From an uncultured Desulfovibrio sp. (GTDB lineage Bacteria > Desulfobacterota > Desulfovibrionia > Desulfovibrionales > Desulfovibrionaceae): DNA of 39,537 nucleotides. Below the pieces are notes generated by a model, which searched no databases, was not told where the DNA came from, and saw nothing but the letters and a program-made list of their open reading frames with translations. Where the stretch lies: assembly GCA_910587035.1 (NCBI GenBank), contig CAJUMQ010000022.1:1-39537 (forward strand). Direction: 5' to 3'. Positions within the stretch are counted from its first letter, which is position 1. Each line of letters starts with the position of its first letter. The position numbers were made by a program, and so were the translations under genes. Shown piece after piece: positions 33,699 to 39,537 of the stretch.

Positions 33699-34919
33699 AG
33701 GAACATAAAACCACTGGATAAGCCCAAAAAATACACTGATTCAGCTGGGTTATATCTCTATGTGCCCATAAGCGGCAACAAGTTTTGGCGCATGGATTAC
33801 AGCTTTGACGGTAAACGCAAGGTTTTGAGCCTTGGTGAATATCCCGCCATCAGTCTGAAAATGGCGCGGGCAATGCGCGAGGATGCCAAGCGGCTTATTG
33901 CTACCGGAGTTGATCCAGCCGTCCATAAAAAGCAGGAAAAAGCGGCCAGAATGTTGGAACAGTCAAACACATTTGAGCATATTGCCCGTGAATGGCACGA
34001 AACCCAAACCATTGATTGCACAGAGGCGAATCGCATCCGAAAACTAAAGACACTGGAGAGATATGCGTTTCCAGTTCTTGGCTCAAAAGCCATAGAGAAA
34101 ATTGAAGTCGCGGACATTCTTGCCATTATCAAGCCCATAGAGGCTCAGAACAAAATTGACAAGGCACACAGGGTAAAGGAATATATCAACATGGTTATGC
34201 GCTATGCCGTTGCTATCGGCAAGGTAAAGCACAACATCACAAATGACATTCACCGAGCCATCAGGCCACGCAAGCCTGTTCACCGCGCCAGCATAATCGA
34301 TACCGCCAAAATTGGAGAGCTGTTACTGGATATTGAAAACTTTACCGGCTACTTCCAGACAAAATCTGCTCTACAACTCATGCCCATGTTCTTTGTGCGC
34401 ACCGATGAATTGCGCCTTGCTGAATGGCGGGAATTTGATCTTGAAGAAGGCTTGTGGCGAATACCAGCGGAAAGAATGAAAATGCGGCTTCCGCATATTG
34501 TGCCGCTTGCTACTCAGGCAGTCGCCATTCTCACTGGCTTGCGTGAATACACAGGCCAGAGCCGTTTTGTGTTCCCGTCAGTCAAAACTTTTGACAAAAC
34601 ATTGGGCAAAGCGACATTGCTCCATGCAATCAGAGGCATGGGCTATCGCAAGGACGTTATGAGCATCCACGGTTTCCGCTCAATAGCGTCAACGCTCCTG
34701 AATGAACTCGGTTATAATCGCGACTGGATTGAGCGCCAGCTTGCCCACAGGGAGAAAAACAGTGCCCGCGATGCCTACAATTTTGCCCAATACCTTCAGC
34801 AAAGACAGAAAATGATGCAGGAATGGGCCGACTACCTGATGGCTTTACTTGCAAAGGCAAGAAAAAATGCCGGAAAGCCAAAACCAAATACAGAACCAAT
34901 AGTCCAGATTATCGCATAG
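33678..34919 (+). CDS. int: P4-type tyrosine integrase (int2)
   Basis: A 413-residue site-specific recombinase with the N-terminal DUF4102 arm-binding domain (MLTDTVIRNIKP, SAGLYLYVPISGNKFWRMDY), a core-binding domain, and a catalytic domain with R246 (DELRLAEW), H331 and R334 (HGFRS), H357 (LAH) and the nucleophile Y367. AAAGGAGT lies about 10 bases upstream of the ATG. It is closely related to int1, but its upstream repeats differ. It would drive integration of the nested element into the ICE's helicase gene. Confidence 0.95.
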   Translation: MLTDTVIRNIKPLDKPKKYTDSAGLYLYVPISGNKFWRMDYSFDGKRKVLSLGEYPAISLKMARAMREDAKRLIATGVDPAVHKKQEKAARMLEQSNTFEHIAREWHETQTIDCTEANRIRKLKTLERYAFPVLGSKAIEKIEVADILAIIKPIEAQNKIDKAHRVKEYINMVMRYAVAIGKVKHNITNDIHRAIRPRKPVHRASIIDTAKIGELLLDIENFTGYFQTKSALQLMPMFFVRTDELRLAEWREFDLEEGLWRIPAERMKMRLPHIVPLATQAVAILTGLREYTGQSRFVFPSVKTFDKTLGKATLLHAIRGMGYRKDVMSIHGFRSIASTLLNELGYNRDWIERQLAHREKNSARDAYNFAQYLQQRQKMMQEWADYLMALLAKARKNAGKPKPNTEPIVQIIA

Positions 34920-35165
34920 CGTCCAAAAAACGGAGCCCAAGAAAAAAAATTAAATTCAATTAATATAAATAGATAAAAACAGGACGCAAATAATGCAAAA
35001 ATCTGTCAAGAAAAATTTTCAAAAATTTGGGTTGTCCAATAAAGTCCGTACAGCCCGAATACGGCTAATACGCCCAGGTAAACCTGCCCCAAATGTCTGT
35101 AAAAATGCGTGTCACGAAAAAACCATGATACAGTTTCCAAAAGTCAATGCGAAAGGAGCATTCAC
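34920..35165. other. AT-rich intergenic region ahead of alpA
   Basis: No gene is seen. The region is AT-rich with runs of A and contains CCGTA (35046-35050) / TACGG (35060-35064) followed by TAATACGCCCAGG (35066-35078). That loosely resembles the inverted-repeat-plus-GCGCCC layout of some oriT sites, but the match is weak. The alpA promoter should be here. Confidence 0.3.
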
Positions 35166-35372
35166 ATGCCAGATACCGATAATTCTGAAGGCATCCAGTT
35201 TTTGCGTATCAATCAGGTGCTGGAAAAAATACCCGTCAGTCGCAGTTCCTGGTGGGCGGGATGTAAATCCGGGCGTTACCCAAAACCTGTCAAACTCGGC
35301 CCCCGCACAACAGCATGGCGTTTGTCGGATATTAACGAGCTGCTCAAAAAAATCAACGCACAGGAAGCGTAA
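35166..35372 (+). CDS. alpA: AlpA-family DNA-binding regulator (excisionase-like)
   Basis: A 68-residue MerR-like winged-helix protein typical of P4-type islands, where AlpA activates int or acts in excision. Seen: FLRINQVLEKIPVSRSSWWAGCKSGRYPKPVKLGP, then TAWRLSDINELLKKI. The ATG at 35166 is preceded by AAAGGAG at good spacing. It follows int2, a common order in such elements, and probably acts on the TTTACGGTAT repeats or the int2 promoter. Confidence 0.9.
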   Translation: MPDTDNSEGIQFLRINQVLEKIPVSRSSWWAGCKSGRYPKPVKLGPRTTAWRLSDINELLKKINAQEA

Positions 35373-35384
35373 TGGCAAGTTCCA

Positions 35385-35504
35385 ATGCCCCTGCACTTCG
35401 TCCGTCACTGCCCGCAATGTGCCGGAAGCGGCCACTTTGTCAAGGCCAAGCCCTACGGGCCGCATACGCGGGCCTTGACATGCGTGGCCGTGCTTCCGGC
35501 GTAA
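35385..35504 (+). CDS. Tiny Cys/His-rich protein, possible zinc-binding peptide
   Basis: A 39-residue reading frame with HCPQCAGSGHFVKAKPYGPHTRALTC, a pattern with a CPxC pair, two His and a later Cys that could bind zinc. It begins 13 bases after alpA in a different frame from the other open frame there, whose translation has no protein-like features. No strong ribosome binding site is visible. Similar very short CPxC.GxGH proteins occur next to mobilization genes, but I cannot name a family. Confidence 0.4.
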   Translation: MPLHFVRHCPQCAGSGHFVKAKPYGPHTRALTCVAVLPA

Positions 35505-36093
35505 AATACAAGCGGGCGACGGACGAGGATGCCGCTGGCGGGGGTTCAGTCAAAGGATATATCCATTCCAAATTCAAAAAGGCAAAAGGCAGAAAGCATT
35601 CATGCCATGCTCACCAGCCAGCGGCATTCCCGCTGACCAGTTATTCTCAAGATACCAATAAATTTTCGCAATCTCACCAGAGAAATTTTTGCGGAATACC
35701 ATCCTTAAGCAATCCCATTCGCGTCGCTGATGAGAAGTTCATAAGCTCCACCATTGCCAGCGACACAGCAAAAATACATAAAGCCCAAAATCAAAATGCC
35801 GTCAATGCAGCAGACGGATGCTTGCGCTCCATAGCCGCAATGCCGATTTCATGCTGGCAATTCGCATGTCCCATGCTTGCCGCATATCGGCAAAACGCAA
35901 TGCGGATATATGTCGCCAATCTTCCAGATGTCGCCATATCGCATATCAGTTTTCGCAAACATGCCTTTCCATTTGTCCAGGCAAATTTACGAAGGCCAGC
36001 ATACGTTTCGTCTATACGCTGCGCGTATAGCCTCACGGCTGGCGAGGGGCAGGCCCCTTCGAACCCCAAAAGGCATAAAAGGCAGGAAAGGCA
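35505..36093. other. oriT: Repeat-rich non-coding region ahead of mobC, candidate oriT of the nested element
   Basis: No convincing gene is present. The right part holds direct repeats ATGTCGCCA (35910-35918, 35928-35936), several CATATCGC/CGGATATATG-like motifs, a perfect inverted repeat CTATACGC/GCGTATAG (36012-36019, 36023-36030) and the hairpin AGGGGC/GCCCCT (36045-36050, 36053-36058) followed by CGAACCCC. Direct repeats, inverted repeats and a GC hairpin just upstream of a mobC-relaxase pair are the usual build of a mobilization origin. The exact nic site cannot be assigned by eye. Confidence 0.5.
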
Positions 36094-36441
36094 ATGAAGC
36101 GCGTCAAGGCTGTCCGCTCTGTCGCCATCGTTGTCAGATTGCTCCCTGCTGAGCGGGACGCCATGCGCCTGAATGCTGGCGTTCATGGCCTGAGCATGTC
36201 GGATTACATCCGCCAGAAATGCCTGGGCATTCACTTGCGCAGGACGCCGGAGGAAAAACGACGGCTGCATGAGCTTGCCAAAATCGGCGTCAATCTCAAC
36301 CAGCTTGCAAAATGGGCAAACACATACAAGCGAACTGTGGAGGCATTTGAGATATTGCAGGCTTTGAGAAACCTTGAAAGCCAGATTGCTGAGTTCGCAT
36401 CAGCCCCGCAAACCGATGATGGAAGCGAGGCTGGCGCATGA
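36094..36441 (+). CDS. mobC: MobC/NikA-like relaxosome accessory protein
   Basis: A 115-residue protein with a ribbon-helix-helix N-terminus (VRLLPAERDAMRLNAGVHG, SMSDYIRQKCLG) and the conserved mobilization segment LHELAKIGVNLNQLAKWANTYK. Such proteins bind oriT and recruit the relaxase. AGGAAAGG precedes the ATG. Its stop overlaps the relaxase start by ATGA, as is usual for mobC-mobA pairs. Confidence 0.85.
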   Translation: MKRVKAVRSVAIVVRLLPAERDAMRLNAGVHGLSMSDYIRQKCLGIHLRRTPEEKRRLHELAKIGVNLNQLAKWANTYKRTVEAFEILQALRNLESQIAEFASAPQTDDGSEAGA

Positions 36442-37649
36442 TGATAAAAGTTTTTCCGCATGGGAAAGGCGAAGGCAACAAGCCAACACGGTATCTGGTA
36501 AGGGAAGATTACCCAGGGCGCGACACAAGACCGCCACAAGTTTTACGGGGCGACCCAGCAATGGCGAGCGCGCTTATCGACAGCATTGACCGCAGATGGA
36601 AATTCACAGCAGGCGTTTTGGCCTGGCATCCTGATGACAAGGTGAGCGCAGCGCAGGAAGAAGAAGTCATGGACGCGTTTGAGCAGGTTGCCTTTGCCGG
36701 ACTGGAGCCAGACCAGAGATATATTTTATGGGTAAGGCACACACATGCCGGACACCATGAGCTGCATTTTGTGATCCCAAGACTGGAACTGTCCAGCGGC
36801 AAGGACTTCAACGCCTTTCCACCGGGCTGGCAAAAAGACTTTGGCATTTTCCGCGACATGTTCAACTGGCGCGAAAATTGGGCGCGGCCAGACGATCCGG
36901 TAAGAGCGCGTGAGGTCATGCCAAAAAATACGGATTTGTTCAAGGCGCGGCTGGCAAGATGGGGCAAGGAAGTTTTTGAAAGCGACCGCGACAAGGCCAA
37001 AGAGGAAATTCAGGCGCGGCTCAAGGGACTGGCAGATGATGGACAAATCGGCAACCGGCAAGACTTGATTGAAGCCCTGAAAGCGATGGAGCTGACCATT
37101 AATCGCGCTGGCAAGGATTATATCAGCGTAAAAACGCCCACTGGCCTGAAGTTGCGTTTCAAGGGCGCAATGTTCGCTGAAAACTGGAAGCGCAAGGAAA
37201 AGGCCGAGCTGGAGGAAACGGAAGATGAACGCAAGCGCAAGGCCAGGAACATGGTTGAAAGGCTGGAAAGAGATTTTGAGCGAGTTATCGGCAAACGCAC
37301 TGCCTGTAATGCCAAACGTTATCCTGTAAAGCGCATTGAGCTTGCCGAAAATGAAAAACTGAAATTGCCCAAAAAGGATATCGCCAATGTCGCGGACACA
37401 AGCAGACGAAAAATTACTGAATCTACTGAAAAAACTGGACGAGGACTTTCAGAGGAGGGAAGCGGATTTGACCGTGCGAATGGACAAAATCGAGAGGCAG
37501 ATGGAAGCGGAGAACTCGGAATTGAGGAAATTGAAAGATATGTACTTGGCAGCCAAAGCCTTGTTCGAGAGCTTGCAGGCATTCTCGCTGAAGCTGAAAA
37601 ACGGCGCGTGAACCAAGCCCAACCTGCAATGCGAAGGCGCATGAGATAA
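36438..37649 (+). CDS. mobA: Relaxase (MobA/ColE1-like group)
   Basis: The relaxase nicks oriT and leads the single strand into the recipient. The 403-residue protein has an N-terminal Tyr-containing segment (TRYLVREDYPGRD) and a His-rich motif HTHAGHHELHFVIPR (residues 101-115), followed by GKDFNAFPPGWQKDF. The H-E...N layout recalls the ColE1 MbeA 'HEN' relaxases rather than the three-His type, but this assignment is tentative. The C-terminal part is Lys/Glu-rich and helical. A coiled-coil ORF is nested in its 3' end. It belongs to the nested element. Confidence 0.85.
   Translation: MMIKVFPHGKGEGNKPTRYLVREDYPGRDTRPPQVLRGDPAMASALIDSIDRRWKFTAGVLAWHPDDKVSAAQEEEVMDAFEQVAFAGLEPDQRYILWVRHTHAGHHELHFVIPRLELSSGKDFNAFPPGWQKDFGIFRDMFNWRENWARPDDPVRAREVMPKNTDLFKARLARWGKEVFESDRDKAKEEIQARLKGLADDGQIGNRQDLIEALKAMELTINRAGKDYISVKTPTGLKLRFKGAMFAENWKRKEKAELEETEDERKRKARNMVERLERDFERVIGKRTACNAKRYPVKRIELAENEKLKLPKKDIANVADTSRRKITESTEKTGRGLSEEGSGFDRANGQNREADGSGELGIEEIERYVLGSQSLVRELAGILAEAEKRRVNQAQPAMRRRMR
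37387..37611 (+). CDS. Coiled-coil mobilization protein nested in the relaxase gene
   Basis: A 74-residue ORF in another frame wholly inside the relaxase 3' end. AAAGGAT lies about 8 bases upstream of its ATG. The product is a regular coiled coil (LLNLLKKLDEDFQRREADL, KIERQMEAENSELRKLKDMY) with a short hydrophobic end. ColE1-type plasmids carry mbeB and mbeD nested inside mbeA in the same way, and MbeD is a coiled-coil protein. I infer a similar accessory role. Confidence 0.65.
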   Translation: MSRTQADEKLLNLLKKLDEDFQRREADLTVRMDKIERQMEAENSELRKLKDMYLAAKALFESLQAFSLKLKNGA

Positions 37650-37651
37650 CA

Positions 37652-38029
37652 ATGGGCAAATTCATACGAATACCTGATGCAGACCTGAAAGCGGCTGGAA
37701 AGGCGCTGGACGATCTTCCCGACAAGACACTTGGCAAAACACGGGAGGAAGCCGTTGAAGAGCTCAATGCCCAAATCGTGCGGGCACTGGAGAAAGGCTA
37801 TACCATCAAGGAAATTACGGAAATTCTTGCAAGGGGCAATGTAAACATTCCGGCGGCTGTTATCCGGGCAAAGGTTGTCGCCCTGAAATCGCCACCCAGG
37901 AAAAAGCCGGAGGCAAAGGCAAAAAAAGCAGAAAGGCAAGACACACCCCCGCCCCCTGCCCCGCAGCCTGTGCAAGATGCGGAAATGCCGGGCTATTACA
38001 CGGCTGATTTACCAGATTCGGAGCTATGA
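37652..38029 (+). CDS. Accessory mobilization protein of unknown family
   Basis: A 125-residue protein with a helical N-terminal part (TLGKTREEAVEELNAQIVRALEKGYTIKEITEILARGN, about residues 26-65) that looks like a small DNA-binding or helix-turn-helix domain (TIKEITEILARGNVNI). It ends in a Lys- and Pro-rich tail. It starts two bases after the relaxase and overlaps the ParA-like gene by ATGA. A role in the relaxosome or partitioning is inferred from position. Confidence 0.6.
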   Translation: MGKFIRIPDADLKAAGKALDDLPDKTLGKTREEAVEELNAQIVRALEKGYTIKEITEILARGNVNIPAAVIRAKVVALKSPPRKKPEAKAKKAERQDTPPPPAPQPVQDAEMPGYYTADLPDSEL

Positions 38030-38724
38030 TTATGAGCGGAAATGTATTTTACGTTGGCGGCAGCAAAGGCGGAGTTGGCAAGAGCCTGTTTTCCTTTGCC
38101 CTGATTGACTATTTGCTGGAGAAAGACCGCAAGGTGCTTCTAGTGGACACCGACACCGACAATCCAGACGTTTACAAGGCCCACAAAAATCTGGCCCTGG
38201 ACAATCTGTTATGCCGCCTGAACAGTCTGGACGATGCGGACGGCTGGGCGGATTTGCTTGATACCATCCAGAAATACCCGGAACACGCGGTTGTCATTAA
38301 CGCCGCCGCCAGAACCAAGACCAGCACCCAAAGCTATGGCGACATCATGAGTGAAGCGTTGCGGGATATGCAAAGAGAGCTGGCCGCCTTCTGGATAATC
38401 AACCGCCATCGTGACTCGGTTGAGTTGCTTCACTCCTTTCAGGAGGCGTTTCCAGATATTTGCGTCCATGTATGCCGCAATCTGTATTTTGGCGAAGCCA
38501 GCCGTTTTGACATTTACAACACTTCAAAGGCCAGGGAGCAAGTCGAACAGAAAGGCAAGACGCTGGACTTTCCCGCTGTTGGCAACCGGGTTGCTGATTG
38601 GCTTTATTCAAAGCGTATGCCTATCCGCTCTGCTATGCCAGAAATGCCATTTGGCACAAGAGCTGAACTGAAACGCTGGCGTAATCTGTGCGCGAAACTT
38701 TTTGACCAGGTGATAGGAGAATAA
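38026..38724 (+). CDS. ParA/MobD-like P-loop ATPase
   Basis: A 232-residue deviant Walker-type ATPase: GGSKGGVGKSLFSFALIDYLL (residues about 8-28) and LLVDTDTDNPDVYK. Such proteins on mobilizable elements may place the relaxosome at the coupling protein (compare VirC1) or help maintain the element. There is no ParB partner. The start may be 38026 or 38032. It is followed two bases later by the membrane-protein gene. Confidence 0.85.
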   Translation: MIMSGNVFYVGGSKGGVGKSLFSFALIDYLLEKDRKVLLVDTDTDNPDVYKAHKNLALDNLLCRLNSLDDADGWADLLDTIQKYPEHAVVINAAARTKTSTQSYGDIMSEALRDMQRELAAFWIINRHRDSVELLHSFQEAFPDICVHVCRNLYFGEASRFDIYNTSKAREQVEQKGKTLDFPAVGNRVADWLYSKRMPIRSAMPEMPFGTRAELKRWRNLCAKLFDQVIGE

Positions 38725-38726
38725 CA

Positions 38727-39359
38727 ATGTCCATGAATACGCAAATAGATTTGTCAAAACTCTGTGGCCGCAAAATCAGCGATGAGGAAGCTACCCGCAT
38801 CCGCGAAGTGGCCAGTAATTTGGAATTACGGGACGATGATGCCATTTGGCAGCTATTGGCTGCCATTGAATATCAAAAGACGTATTATGAAAAAATTCCC
38901 AAACGCATAGAAAACGCTTCAGACAAGCTGATGGAAAACATCAAAAAATCGGCGGAGAAAGAGGTTGAAAAATCACAAGCTATTTTGGCAAAGAGTGTGG
39001 TATCTCATGCAAAAGAGTTATCATTTTCTATGAAAATTGAAATTATACTTCCTTTAATTGTTGCTGGAATGATTATACATATTGCTTATGGAGGTGTAAT
39101 GTTATGGACCGGATATAATGTAGCAAGTAAAAAATATTATAAATTGGCTACTTTTTTACAATTTGATATTGGCTCATTGCTTTTTGGATTATTAGTATCA
39201 TTGGGAGGGCTATTATTGATTATAGGGGGAATATTCTTTTTTGATAAAGATAAATATTATGATGATGGAAGAAAATATAAGGACATTATTTATTTTGCGT
39301 TATCTGCTGGATGTTTTACGCTATCATATTGGATATACTGTACAATATTTAATTTATAA
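38727..39359 (+). CDS. Membrane protein with composition break, function unknown
   Basis: A 210-residue protein. Residues 1-95 are hydrophilic and helical (SDEEATRIREVASNLELRDDDAIWQLLAAIEYQK) with base composition like the neighbouring mob genes. From about base 39000 the DNA becomes sharply AT rich and the product has about four membrane helices (about 104-127, 145-170, 190-208). The N-terminal part looks like a mobilization-associated family, often with a membrane tail, so the second half may have been replaced by recombination. The function is unknown. Confidence 0.7.
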   Translation: MSMNTQIDLSKLCGRKISDEEATRIREVASNLELRDDDAIWQLLAAIEYQKTYYEKIPKRIENASDKLMENIKKSAEKEVEKSQAILAKSVVSHAKELSFSMKIEIILPLIVAGMIIHIAYGGVMLWTGYNVASKKYYKLATFLQFDIGSLLFGLLVSLGGLLLIIGGIFFFDKDKYYDDGRKYKDIIYFALSAGCFTLSYWIYCTIFNL

Positions 39360-39537
39360 TTTGGTTCTTAGTTCCCATGTTATTAATACTCCTGTTTCAT
39401 ATATTTCATTTAATTTTACAATAATATAAAATTTTGATGTGGTTGTTGTAATAATTGCAAATTTGCCAACTACCATAGTAGCAAAATAATTTGGAAATCG
39501 GAAGACAGCACAATCTGTTATTTGGGAAAATCTACTT
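39360..39537. other. AT-rich end of window, no gene seen
   Basis: This stretch is strongly AT rich and continues the composition of the gene before it. It probably starts the cargo region of the nested element. Confidence 0.4.

Larger units (their letters stand above)
33407..39537 (+). mobile_element. Nested integrative mobilizable element (left part)
   Basis: An integrase, AlpA, oriT-like region, MobC, relaxase, ParA-like protein and a membrane protein form a self-contained mobilizable module with no channel genes of its own. It begins exactly where the DarB-like helicase is cut. It would need the host ICE's coupling protein and Dot/Icm channel. The right end is outside the window. Confidence 0.7.

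Noticed and set aside
34993..35478. Plus-strand open frame of 161 codons over alpA
   Set aside because: Out-of-frame shadow of alpA, which has a good ribosome binding site and family match.
35372..36097. Plus-strand open frame of 241 codons between alpA and mobC
   Set aside because: Its translation looks random, it covers a repeat-rich region likely to be oriT, and a better small Cys-rich frame lies in its first part.
1..39537. CRISPR arrays, rRNA genes and insertion sequences
   Set aside because: No spaced regular repeats, no rRNA-like sequence and no transposase genes with terminal inverted repeats were seen.

Overview
The window looks like the body of a proteobacterial integrative and conjugative element (ICE) with a second, smaller mobilizable element nested in its right end. 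Base composition is moderate by eye, and the genes are packed with ATGA, TAATG and GTGA overlaps. The transfer genes are of the Dot/Icm (type IVB, IncI-like) kind rather than VirB or F type. A gut or anaerobic deltaproteobacterium such as a Desulfovibrionales member is a plausible host, but this is inference and weakly supported; no chromosomal housekeeping gene is visible.

Left end (1-1980): the 3'-truncated end of a P4-type tyrosine integrase on the minus strand, its upstream repeats of the type GATACCCACA, a strong hairpin, a tRNA 3'-end-like fragment, and then a non-coding stretch that ends in an inverted repeat followed by GGTGCGCCCTTGG. That layout matches IncQ/MOBQ-type oriT sequences. 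The first rightward gene encodes a winged-helix, replication-initiator-like protein.

Transfer region (3.3-27 kb): dotH, dotG, a small HTH gene, dotE/icmC-like, dotP/icmD-like, dotI, dotO, an icmX/traW-like gene, dotA, icmV-like, dotD, dotC, dotB, a small conserved protein, a PAPS-reductase-like ATPase, icmT, ardC-like, topB, a small secreted protein, a VirB1-like lytic transglycosylase, dotM and dotL. Together these encode the outer-membrane core (DotC, DotD, DotH, DotG), inner-membrane parts (DotA, DotE, DotI, DotP, IcmT, IcmV), ATPases (DotB, DotO) and coupling complex (DotL, DotM). Two minus-strand toxin-antitoxin cassettes of the MazF/PemK type interrupt the rightward operons, one between icmX and dotA and one after dotL. 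Each has a palindromic operator.

Right end of the ICE (27.5-33.4 kb): a periplasmic DsbA-like thioredoxin-fold protein (compare TrbB of IncI plasmids) and a giant DarB-like adenine methyltransferase/SNF2 helicase. The helicase carries an embedded alternate-frame gene with a strong ribosome binding site. It stops abruptly after its last helicase motif.

Nested element (33.4 kb to the right edge): a second P4-type integrase with its own repeat set (TTTACGGTAT), AlpA, a tiny Cys-rich protein, a repeat-rich intergenic region that is a candidate oriT, a MobC/NikA-like protein, a relaxase with a nested coiled-coil ORF as in ColE1 mbe genes, an unknown accessory protein, a ParA/MobD-like P-loop protein, and a membrane protein whose 3' half is abruptly AT-rich. 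This is best read as an integrative mobilizable element that has inserted into the ICE's helicase gene and would use the ICE's Dot/Icm channel for transfer. No relaxase for the ICE itself is in the window.
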